A stretch of 64,000 bases of DNA from Henricia sp. BOLD:AAB3569 (taxonomy: Eukaryota; Echinodermata; Asteroidea; Spinulosida; Echinasteridae). Positions within the stretch are counted from its first letter, which is position 1, and every line of letters begins with the position of its first letter. The notes under the pieces were generated by a model. The model did not search any database, was not told the origin of the DNA, and saw nothing but the letters and a program-made list of their open reading frames with translations. The stretch is from the NCBI GenBank assembly GCA_037783545.1, contig JBBELK010000093.1:1116001-1180000 (forward strand), in the 5' to 3' direction. The position numbers and the translations under genes were made by a program. Positions 36,301 to 48,300 of the stretch are shown here, piece by piece.

Positions 36301-39300
36301 ATCTGTCACTGTGTAAAACCTGCAAATTCAGAGATGTGGTTTTTTTGCACCATATACTTTCTCCATCCACAGTTTCTTACTGGTATAATGCCAGTGCTAT
36401 AAAATACTCCTGTTCTCACAATTTTAAAGATACTATACCCGGTACATGATTGGTAAGGCCAATCAAATTAGATGACTAGTTTCTCGTCAGCGCCCGCATG
36501 TGATATTGACCCCGCATCAAAAAATTTCATTATTCCAAAAATTTCATTATTTTGCCAAAAAAATGGGAGAAATCCGACACAAAATACTCCCAAGCGAAGT
36601 TTCTGTTTCGGTTGCGCAGTCAGTGTTGTGCAGCTACATGTAGTTTCGCAAAATGTATCACAGAATGCAGTATACCAACCGTACAGCATATCACCGCTAC
36701 CCCAGCACCCAGTATGGGCGGTGGCCGTACCAGCGAAAACCGTTCGTTGCAGGTCGAGTTCGGGCGGTCTGTTCTGAACTCGTTCTCGACGGATACGTGG
36801 TGTGTGATCCTTTTCCTAGTGCAGTGTTCTCGGGTCGCGTTCGCGCCATGCGTGCCAAAAACAGACCGCCCGAATTCGACATACGATAATTTGTGACCTC
36901 GTTTCCAGATCGCGTTATATGCACGCCCTTTGTACACGGAACTCGGGTTGTATATTTTTGCCGTGGTCACGAGGTTGGTAGATCGATTGTTTTCTGGCGC
37001 GCATTCACATGCAGATTTGTGTGTCTTTTGCAGTTTTGTGTGGATTTTTTCCGCTATGAATATGTTTTCCCTGGCGGTTTATCATGAAGACAGGTGTGTG
37101 GTTAAATGGAAGATTGTGGACATCGGGGATGTGAGCGATTCATATTCTTTTATTCAACTTTTCGACGAACTGAAGGCCGGTTTGGTCGATATGCATTGGC
37201 GAAGCAACGGAGTGGTTTCGCAATCGGAACTGTGCATTGGTTTACACTATACAGCAACAGGGACAGCAGCGTCCACGGATTGTGGAACACGTGCATCTAG
37301 AGTAGGTTTCGTGGGTAGGAGCTGTACCGATCTTATGGAATGCACACCCTCTTTGGGACGGCCATGGGGCCGTAAAGGCCTGCCATATTAAAATGTATTG
37401 CTCTTTCAAAACTCCTTTGTAATTTCCCATGATTTTTGTCATCTCAAGTTCTTCCTTCAAACACAAGCTACATGCAGGCCTACAACTCCATGGAACTGAG
37501 GAGCTGATACTGCACTAACTTTCTGGATGACTTTTAGAGCCTAAATCAGTTTCAAAATAGCAGTTAGTGTATGTATAACGGGTGGCATTTTTCATTGATA
37601 AGAATTTAAAGAAATAATGAATAATGAATAATGAAAAAAAAAACCTCATCAAAATTTGAAAAGTGGTTGACGAGAAACTAGTCATCTAATTTCATTGGCC
37701 TAAACTGTTATAAATAGTTTTATCCCCCTGTGTGATTGAAGATATGCGTGATTAAAACCAACCTGAGCAAAAACCAGCTCCGTACTTTGAGAAAAGTCAT
37801 TTTGCCCCAAAACCACTTCACCCTGAACCATTTCGCCCTGAACCACAGCCTGTGCACGAAGTGGTTTTGGGGCGAAGTGGTTTTGGGGCGAAGTGGCATT
37901 TGGGCGATGTAGTGTTTGAACGAAGTAATTTGGGGCGAAATGGCACTCAGGCGAAGTGGTTTGGTGTGAAATGGTTTTTCGTCTCATGAGACGAAAACTA
38001 ATTGTTTTACTCATTTCTCAAAGACTATAGCACTTCAGACAAAACCATTTCAGGGGAAGTTTTCTGCGGTCATCATGTTTATATTGTGTAAGTTAGGCGT
38101 AAATCTGTGAACATTTCTGATTTTCGAGATTACCAATGATGTTAGACTGCCTTTAACTTTGGCTTGTCACACACTTGGACGTACCAGGCACCTTCAAGAA
38201 CTTCATTTTTTCAGGCAATATTTCAAGTGGGAATCATGGCTAAAGGTAGAGGTAAAGGTCGTGCTTGTAATTACAAGCCGGAGTGCCCATCTCTCTTTCA
38301 TTAGCGAGGGGGCCAGACTCCTCTTTCAAGTTTGCTGTGGGGGGTTTGACACTCCTCCCATCCCACACAGCGAGTCTGTTTACCTTCCCAGCATGATGCT
38401 GGTACCCATTTATACACCTGAGTTGAAAGAGGCAATTCATGGCAAAGTGCCTTGCCCAAGAGCACACGCACCATGGACGGGATTTGAACCCACGACATGT
38501 TTGATTAGTCTTGGATCCAGCACACTACACCACTAGTTTAGGTAAATAGGAGAATCAAATAACTTCCATTCATCAATAGAACTTCTACGTGTAGGTGGTA
38601 TGAGGTGATGTATTTGTATACGGGTCTTTCTATAACTTACAGGTCCAAAAGTGTCCCCCGTTACACCTTATGTGTGTTATTTTCCGTACAAAAATCATAA
38701 AAATGGCTTTTAAACCATTTTTTATGAATTGTACTTTATGTACTCACTCTTTGAGATGGAAAGTATTTAAAGAATGTGTCCTGAATTTACAAAAACGAGA
38801 TGCAAAATGTAACGGGGGACACCAAAATTGGACCCCTAATTTATAGAAATACATACACTTTGCATAGGGGGAGGGGGTGATCTTGATGAGGGTCAAAAGT
38901 GAATACATGGCAGAAATCTTACAACAAAATTTCAAGAGGAAATTCAACTTCCACAAGGTGCTTTGGTCCAGTGTATATTTAATTGAATCCAGTAAAAGAA
39001 AAGGATGCACACTATTAAGAGTTAGTATACCTTAGCACAGAGGTGCATCTAAGACACAGTCAGCAAATATTCCAAAACAAAACTTGTGCACATGTATCTC
39101 AAGGCATCATGGGATTGGATCTCTGGGCAGATATGACCTAATTGATTAACCCCTGGCTAGAGTCATTCTGAGTCACGTGCACCAGGAAATGCAATAGTGC
39201 AATAAAATTGTACCATGTTAAAGGTTAATTATATTCTTATTTCTGTAAAGCAGTTTATTTGTCATCAAGGAAAGATGCAATTTTTGATAGACATTGTTGT

Positions 39301-42300
39301 TATTCTGTTTTGGTGTATATGAATAAAATATGAAAACTTTTTTTTCTTTTTCCTAGACCCAATTTTACAACACCGCTTTTAAAAGAACTTTAAAATAGTT
39401 GATTTTTAGCCATGCTTACTTATGCTGATTACAAACACTTCATTCCACAATTGAGACATGCTTGTGCATGGTTTAATTTGAGGCACTGTAAAGCATATTC
39501 TGTCTCTGAAGTTAACACATGATGGTGTGGTTAATACAATTTCTGCAGTGCTATAAGACTAGTCCCTGACCTTGCACAATTTCCTGCCAAATGAAACAGC
39601 TGAACATATTTGTTTTTCTTTCCTTTCTTTTTCAGAACAGCACAACTTTCTGCTTGTAAGACTTGATGAAGAGTTCCTGTTAGAAGCCAGAGTTCATGGT
39701 CAAAGCAGCAATAAATAGTACTCAGTGGAATCTCAATGAGTACGCATCTTCCAAGTCTATGAGACCATCTAGTGGCATCTGAGCCACAATCACACTCAAA
39801 TCTAGCCTGCCTTTCCAAGTGGTCAAGCAAACAAAACCTCACGATGTCCACTGCACACCACCAATGCCAACTTGCATCAGTGCTGAAGGCCATTTTACTG
39901 GTAGGAATAATTATAGCTGTAACAGGTGGATCTGCCTGTCCCGAGCTTTGTGAATGTGAGGAATTGACAGTAACCTGTTCTGAAGCGACAGAGATTCCAG
40001 TTGATATACCTCTAGAGACAACCGTTCTCAAATTCCCCCAGCATCGCTTCACCAACATGCCCAGCAACACCTTTGTACCCCACAACCTAATCAAACTCAG
40101 GGAGCTGCACCTTATTCATGGCAATTTGGAGGTCATTGATGCCAATGCCTTCCATGGGCTTCCAGAACTCACCTCGCTTCATCTAGACTACAACAACATC
40201 CAAGACATTGACGCCAATGCATTTCACAACCTGGGCAAGGTGGAAAACCTGTACTTATTCTACAACAAACTACAGCGGCTCCATCCGCGGCAGTTTGTGG
40301 GTCTGACCCTGCTGAACTGGCTGTCCTTGAGTTTCAATGCATTGACAGATATTCCAGCCAATGCATTCCAGGGGTTGGAGAATCTGAAGACCCTCTACAT
40401 CCGCTATAACCATCTATCAGAGCTCGGAGACTACCAATCCTTCAGTGGGCTACACCACTTGCAATTACTCAGCCTTGAGTTCAACCATGCACTAAGGACA
40501 ATTCAAGACGAGACCTTTAGCCAGTTGTATTCCTTGACTGAATTGAAACTGGGTGGAAACAAGTTATCATCAGAAAGCTTCACGGAGGCTACCTTTTCAG
40601 GATTGCACAAGCTCCACACTCTGGATTTTCATGACAATCCACTTGGTCTTGTCCCATCTATAGCTCTTAAGGCTATTCCCCAGCTCGCTACACTAAAACT
40701 AATCGGCTGCCAGCTTCGCTCAATCCAACGGGATGATTTGCAGTATACACCAAACTTGATAGAGCTGTATCTAGACAATAATGTTGCTCTAAGACGAATC
40801 CCAACACAAACACTCTCTGAACTGCCTCAACTGGAGCTGTTCCACTTCTCGCAATCATCTCTTACTGAAATCACAGCGTATGCTTTCCAAAACGCAACGA
40901 GTTTGAAAAAATTATTCATCACAGACTCCAAACTGAGCGCAATTGAGGAGAACGGCCTGTACGGCCTAGAAAACATTGACGAGCTTGACCTATCCAATAA
41001 CGAGTTAACAACGCTTGTTAAAACGGTATTTGATTCAATATCTTACAAAACTAACCTCATGATAGACCTCAGTGCCAATCCCTTGGCTTGCGACTGCCAT
41101 TTAAGAGACTTCCTCCAGTGGGTTGATAAACGCTACACCCCTCAACAAGTATCACAAGTGTTCAACATCTCTGAACATCAGCCCAAGTGTCTGAGCCCTC
41201 CAGAGTATACAGGGATGAGTATCTTTGCCATCCCAACCCATGAATTGAACTGCAAGGCTCCGCCTCCTGAAGACATCTCCCACGAGGTAAACCTTCGCAG
41301 GGTGATAATTGGAAGTTGTGCAGGTCTGGCCATTGTTGTCTTGCTGTGCACAGTTGGTGGCATTTTCTTCTACCGTAGGAGACAGAGAAAATTACGAGAG
41401 ATGCTTCGAAGGTACGGCTCCAGCGACAATGTCAGCTCCTTTCCCCTGGATGATAATGTATCACTTTGAACAAAATTCTACATGTATCAAACAGTGCAGA
41501 CTAAAACGTCTGGGCCATGTTCTAATGTGTCACTCTTGCTAATCCCAAGGGCTGTGTCCGAGCGTACCATTCTCTCACTGCACTCGGATCACATTATGCT
41601 AACAGCAGGTCTGCAGTCTGCTTGCGTGAATGGCCATCAGTCAAGATGGTTGTCTCTTTCCATGACTGCCCAAAAAACGGTATCACTGCTCACAAGAAAC
41701 TGAAGAAAATAGACGTACAGTCATGAGAACCTTTGCGGACTAATTGGTGCTGTCCAGAACAAACCTTAGTGAGTTGTTGCTTCAGTTATCGAGTTGACAC
41801 GTTAAGCAAATTCACCCAAAATTCCACGCATATTCCGCCATCTTCGTACAAATCATATGGCACTCGTCAGAAGTAAGAGCACACTCCCCATTTGTCGGAG
41901 AGTAGCGAGAGCATAAACTCACTTGCCCGAGTGTCGTTACTCTTGCCGTTCGCGTGTGCAGGAGTATACTCGTGCCTTAGTGCGACACTCTCACTAATCC
42001 CAAGTATTACATTAAAAAAAACACGAAAAGCCAGACTACAGTTCGTATACTGCAAAATAGTCTCTTGCCTCGAGTGCAGATACCAGATAACAGTAATTGA
42101 TTCTAAAATGGATGAAGCTTATGAAAATAATATGACAAGTGTGGTACCACACTACACTGGCTGTACAACAGCAGCCGATTTATCGAAAAATTTCGTAGCC
42201 TGCGCAACTTTTGAAAATGGCATAAACCCCATAGGCTTGTGTGTAACTATCACAGGAATGTTGCGCAGCTTACGCAATAAAAAGTTGCACAAGCGGGCTT

Positions 42301-45300
42301 ACTCAGAGCGTAAGGATTCATAAAATCGGCTGCAGTACCGTAGCTGGCTTGTGAGAATTGAAGCAACATGTTGACCATCTTAGTCCAGGCAAAACAATGG
42401 TTTGCCCTGACTGGTCCCCAATCCACAAGATTGCTTTTTTATTTAGCAAGTAAAAAGTGGTATAACCAGTCTAAGCAAGACATTGATTTGTCTGGTTTAA
42501 GATCATTCAGAGAACAGTGTAGTCAACATGTAAAATACACATATAAAATATAGCGCACATGTCCACCCTGCGGGGTGCTTCTGGCGCTGTTGCTATTATT
42601 ACTGCTGCCATCACCAGAACCATTTCGCTTCAACTAGGTCGATGCTGGCCAGGCGCTCAACCCTATCAGCAGTTAGATTGTGGCATTCCCCCTAACAGCT
42701 TCCCAAATATCGCTTGGGTTGACGAGGCAACAGGGATTAAGTGCCTTGCCCAGGGACACAGACACATTGGTCATAGTGGGGCTTGAACCCACAACCTATG
42801 ATTGGTTGTCCTGCAGCCGATTTCACGAAACTTTACGCAATTGCGTAAGTCCACTTATGCCATAAGTTATTGCGTAACTTGCGCAATAAGTTAATAAGCG
42901 TTTCACGAAAGATGCGCCACATCAGGATGTGGCGCAACTCGCCGACTTACGCCATAAAATGTGGCGTAACTTGCGCAATGGTTTTTGGTGGCGTAAGTTG
43001 GAAAAATGTGTCGTAGGACAGTGGAAAATGGCGATAATGCAGCTAGCTACACGTGCTTATTTACCGCATCGTCAACGAACTGAACCCCAGCCTTCCGTTT
43101 GTAGAAAACGGCCTTTATCGGTGAAATCTGCGACTCGACGCATTATGACTCGCGACGGCAGCCATGATGACCGTGCAAAATTTGTGAAAAACAACGACGT
43201 ATGTTTTATGTACGACTATTTTATCAAGCGCAAGCATCAAATAGTCGTTGATAAACTAGAAATTAGCCTCGTCCTAGAAGTTACAAGTGCTAAAGTGAAA
43301 AAATAAACGTTGCGCAGCTAAGAAGAGTTTCGTGAAATCGATTTTAAGTAATTGCGCAGCTACGGCATAACTTTATGGCGTAAGTCTTGCGCCATAACCG
43401 TTTATGGCGCAAGTTACGCACTGTTTCGTGAAATCGGCTGCTGCTTCATACCCACTAGACCACACAAAATTCTTAGCCAAAATTGGTATTCAATTCATAA
43501 GTGGCCAAGTGTCTTACTTCAGAAAAATACTTAAGAACATTTGGTATTCAAATGGTTCTTTTTGGGGGAAAGTATTCTTCTTCTTCTTCCGATACTGTGC
43601 ATAACCTCCAGAAAGTATACTCGCACAGCGATTTTACTTTATATCACATGCACACTGTAACCAGTTTTGACCGGTTTGGTTTGGGTGCGTGTGTAGCATG
43701 TTTTGCGTGAGAAAAACGCTCATGGGAGTTCGGTGCCCTGAGTTAATTTGTAACGTCACAATTTATCTTAGAAGGCAAATTTGAATATGAGATAGCTCAT
43801 TTTCTTAGCCAAGCTAACCGCTAAATACTAAGTAAAGTTTTAACTAAATCTGAGTTTTGAATTGAATACCGGCCCTGATGTCAAACAAGAAAAAATATAT
43901 TGCTTAATGGTGCATGTAACAATGCAACTGAACAAAACAAGAGACATGTATGGGGGAAAATGTAGTATCTTTTCCTTTTTTTTTTTTTAACAGTGCTGGG
44001 AAGAAATTGGTTTCCAAATTGTGTCCAACATTTGCAAATGACTTGGGATGGACTTGTGATCGTGTACAGCTGTTCATATTGTACACACACATAATGTATT
44101 ATTGTTAAACACCATAATGGCTGTATCTAGAGATTTATACTTACAATAAGTTAGTATTGTGGGGTGTACAAAGATATATCTTATTGAGGGTATGCATTCC
44201 ACTTGAATGATTTTGTATATAAATAGACTGTTGTATCTCCATGACAGACACACCTTGTCACAGGAATACTGTACGTGAAAACAGTCATTTGAGAAAAAGA
44301 CAATTCAAAATTGAACAACACCAATATCCCTAACTTATTGTAAGTAGTGTACAGTACATGTAACATTATACTGTATAGCATTTTCGTTTTCATTCATATT
44401 AGCATGGCCAGTATAAACTGCATTGATATGCAAGCGAGCAGTTGCGTTTGACACACAGTATTATTAGGGCCTATAGTTGGAATTAAAGTTCTAGTTTTAC
44501 GAAACTAAATCTCATTAGCCATGTCCGTATTGGACTAATTTTGGTAAAACTTACGGAGATCTCTGTACATTTTACTAAATGTATTGGTTCCAATTGGAAT
44601 GTACTATGCTTAAAAAAAAAGGGCCTGTCCTACTTTTGATCCTAAATAACTGTCATTTCTTCCAATGGATTGAAACAAAAATTCAAACAACCCTGAATGC
44701 CGCAATGGGGCGACATTTCGGGAAGACTCTCCCCGGGGAACACCGAAATTTCGGCAAGAGTCACTCAAAATGACACCTTATTTTTTTACCCAAAGCTTCC
44801 AAAGATGGTCACAGACCTAAGAGACACAGTTCTAGACCTAATAAAAATGGTTCTCGATTTAAAAAAAAATGGTTTTTGACCTAAACAAATGATTTTTAAA
44901 CTCAAAAATATTAGGGCGACACCAAAATGTCGCCCTATTGAGCACGTCGCCCTAATATACCTTTTTTACACACGATTTGTCGCCCTATCCTACAATTCTT
45001 AGTTTTTTCAGATCATGTAAACAAGGGCTTACACATTTTATTGAGCGACTTACATCAATAAAATTTGTCAGGCCTTGTTTAAATGATCTGAATTTTTGGT
45101 TTCAATCCATTGGCACATACATGTAACAAAGTTATTAGGATCAAAAGTCAGACATGTTTTTTTATTATTATTAAATTTTTTTGACACACGTACATGTATC
45201 TAAGACAAAAATAATATAATTGTCCAATGCCAGGAAGTATCGGTCGGCTTTGTGTTTTGATTTTCATGGCAAATTTCCTGCAAATGTATATACTGTAAAA

Positions 45301-48300
45301 TGTGATTATGAAACAAAATTAAAACGGGCAATAATCATTACCCTTTTGATCTCAGGTATAATTAACGTACGTACATGTAGTCTTTGCAGTACCGAATCAG
45401 AATCTAGCAAACATTAGTACATGTAGTGTACGCTATATAGTATATATACATGTACGATTGTAACTTTATCTTATTAAACATAATGTAAAGTGCCAAAGAT
45501 TAAAAATAAAATGACAAGAAAATTTCACTGACATCAAAAAAGAGATTCCCAAGTTCCTTCTTCCATGGGTATATCTACGGTACTGGTATTAAGTAGGCCT
45601 ATTGACCTATGGTCATGGTGCATCTGTCTTTGTCTTGTTCCCAGTATTACATGTTCTGCAAGCCTCAGTTTGGTTCCGTTCATTTTAATAGGGGAAAAGA
45701 AAAGATGGCCGCACCACGATGATAAAGGTCTATACCAAGCAACAAAACAAATGCAAATTTTCAGTTTAATCAAAATTTGAAAATTTCTTTTGTATTAAGT
45801 TGACATCGAAATATTCACATTTACAGCTTTGCATGACTGCATAAAGCTTCTGTGTGATGAAAATTCCCGCTCTTGCTCAGACTGACTGCAACAAAATTTC
45901 TTTTGTTGTTCGGTATATACAAAAATATTCTGTTGCCTCTAACACAAATTGGTGACAACACCAAGTGCAACATTGTTGAGGTATTACCATTACTGTTGGT
46001 AAAGCATTCAGCAGCACCTGTCAAAGCAAGTTGGGCAACCTGGCATTTCCTGTGGAGCAACCTTTAGACTTTAATAAATTATACACATGTACAGGGGTAT
46101 ATATGCAATTTGTTCACTGTGTACACCTGTACGTACAGTACATTAATCAATGGGGGATTTTAGGAAGTTACAAACACGGATTACATGTACATGTAGATTT
46201 CGCAGCTAGATGTTATCCTAATAAAAAATCTGCGGTGCATGTATTTTTACAGAAAGCTTATTGGTGTACATGTACGTTTTATCTGCTTTAGTTCTCCTTT
46301 GAGATTTACATTACCTTTTTCATTAAACTATAGGGAAGACTGGGGTAATTATGGCCTCTTGGCATTGAATGTAATATAACACTTTAATTCCAAGAGGTTC
46401 ATACCCAAAGCTGGTATGTGAAATGGCAATAAAATACAACAATCACCACATAAATGGGTCTTTCCACGTTAATGGGCCTATTTGAAAAATAAGTCAATAA
46501 GTCCTTTCAGATGTCTTCAGTTTATCTCAAACTTAAAGAAATTCCCTTGTACTGTTTTTCAGGAGATAACTTTTGCCTAAAAAGGTATGAAAATGCTGCC
46601 ACAACATACATTTCCAAAAAGCTTGTGTACAAATTTCCCCTTATACGTATGTAACGTGGACAGCAGACAATTAAATTGTAGACAGACAAAATCGCTGTTT
46701 ACGCTGGAGAAGCGTGCCACAGGCGCGTACGTTTAATAGCTCAAGCCCTGCACAATCGATGAACGCCTAACAAAGGCTAGCCTATACCATGGAGGAAGAA
46801 ATTTCCTCCATGCCTATACTGACATTTCATAAATTTACATGTGTGTCGTGGAATTGTACCCTTTTTTTCACGGTGGATAAACCTACTATAAAACCTATAT
46901 GGGCAATTCCAGCGTCACGGACATTACATTTTTACAATTTTTCCATACATGGATGTGTTTAATTTGAAAGAATCCACAGTTACAAAGCCGTCATCCTGGA
47001 CAGTGTACATTAGGAGGTTGAGACAGTTTCTATAAATCATTTGTTAGATATCATAAATAACCTCTACCTTCACGGACATTAAATTTTTTGGACACTACAT
47101 TTTGCATGCAAGTACATTTGTTTAAAAAGTCTATGCATGTGGAAAAGGCAATTTCATTACTGAATGATTGGTAAGGCAATGTATAAATTGCATCTTTAAA
47201 AAAAAAGGTGAAAATAATGAGCATGTGCTCTGTAGAACACCAAACGTTACGTCACAGACATTACATTTCCAACATCCACTTTCATAAAATTGTGTCACTG
47301 ATTTTGCTTTCCAATGGTTTTGATAGTACATTGTATATTTGTTGTCACACTGTTTAGAGAGTTGGTAATATGATGACAATTTGATTTATGATTTTTAGTA
47401 AATTTCACGATGGCTGACATGAAATTACAACACAATATGAAAAACTACTTTTATGCCAAATATTTTAGGGAGCTTAATATACAATACTCTGGTTCACCTT
47501 TCTGAACACTGACATGTTATTTAAACTGAAATGAAGCCAAAAAAATTGAAGTACTACAAATGTCACGGACAGTACGCCTGTGCTTGTGATCCATGATAGG
47601 GATCCACAAATAATAGTGTATCCCTACATTTTACTGAGGACCCCCGATTTAAAACAAACATGAATTTCACATGAATTTCATCTTTACTGAATAAGAACTG
47701 ATGTTCCGGACTCCTGGTGCTACATGTGTGATAAGTTTACAAAGTTTGTATATTACTAAACACTGAAAAGCTGTTTCAAATGTTTATAATAGTCAGTAAA
47801 TTGGGAGTCCTGATGAGCTGTGCATGTACTGAACATGTAGACTGTGCATCGGTCATTCAGCCTCAACATCATCTTGAAAACAGTTTTAAACAGATTTAAA
47901 ACTCACGTTGCTACAAAAACTTGTATACCTAAAACGTCACGGACATAACAAATAAATGTTGTGAAAATCAACTTTTTTCAAATGACGGTGTTTCCGATTT
48001 ACAATTACTTTCTTACAATTTCCTTTGGGAAGGTGTTAATACAAAGCTTAAGCTTTCGTCTAGAGTAAAAAATAATGCTCTTTAGGTTTTGGGGTATTTT
48101 ATATCTATTTAACACAATCGTAACCAATTCGCAGCTAGGCGTACCTGATTCGTAGCAAAAATCGCACAGTGGGAGGCCTGCTTAAGATGCTCACACATCC
48201 ATTACCACACAGGAAAATAACTTGTCACAGTGATGATTTCACCACCTTTCATAATGGCCATGTTAATTGCTGAGTCATACATGACATTTACTATAATGAC

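Larger units (their letters stand above)
36428..38152. mobile_element. TTAA-flanked element split by a later insertion
   Basis: Left end AGATACTATACCCGGTACAT and inverted right end AGGCAGTCTAACATCATTGG, with TTAA on both sides (36424-36427, 38153-38156). Without the insertion at 36457-37700 it is about 478 bp and colinear with 57833-58266. Shared phrases include CCCCCTGTGTGATTGAAG and AAACCATTTCAGGGGAAG. Repeated GGGGCGAAGTGG words lie in its middle. Confidence 0.82.

Noticed and set aside
39772..39843. Longer start for LRR receptor A
   Set aside because: The upstream in-frame start is GTG; ATG 39844 gives a proper signal peptide.
42929..43306. A host gene of 125 residues
   Set aside because: It lies wholly between the inverted ends of a transposon-like element; kept as part of that element.
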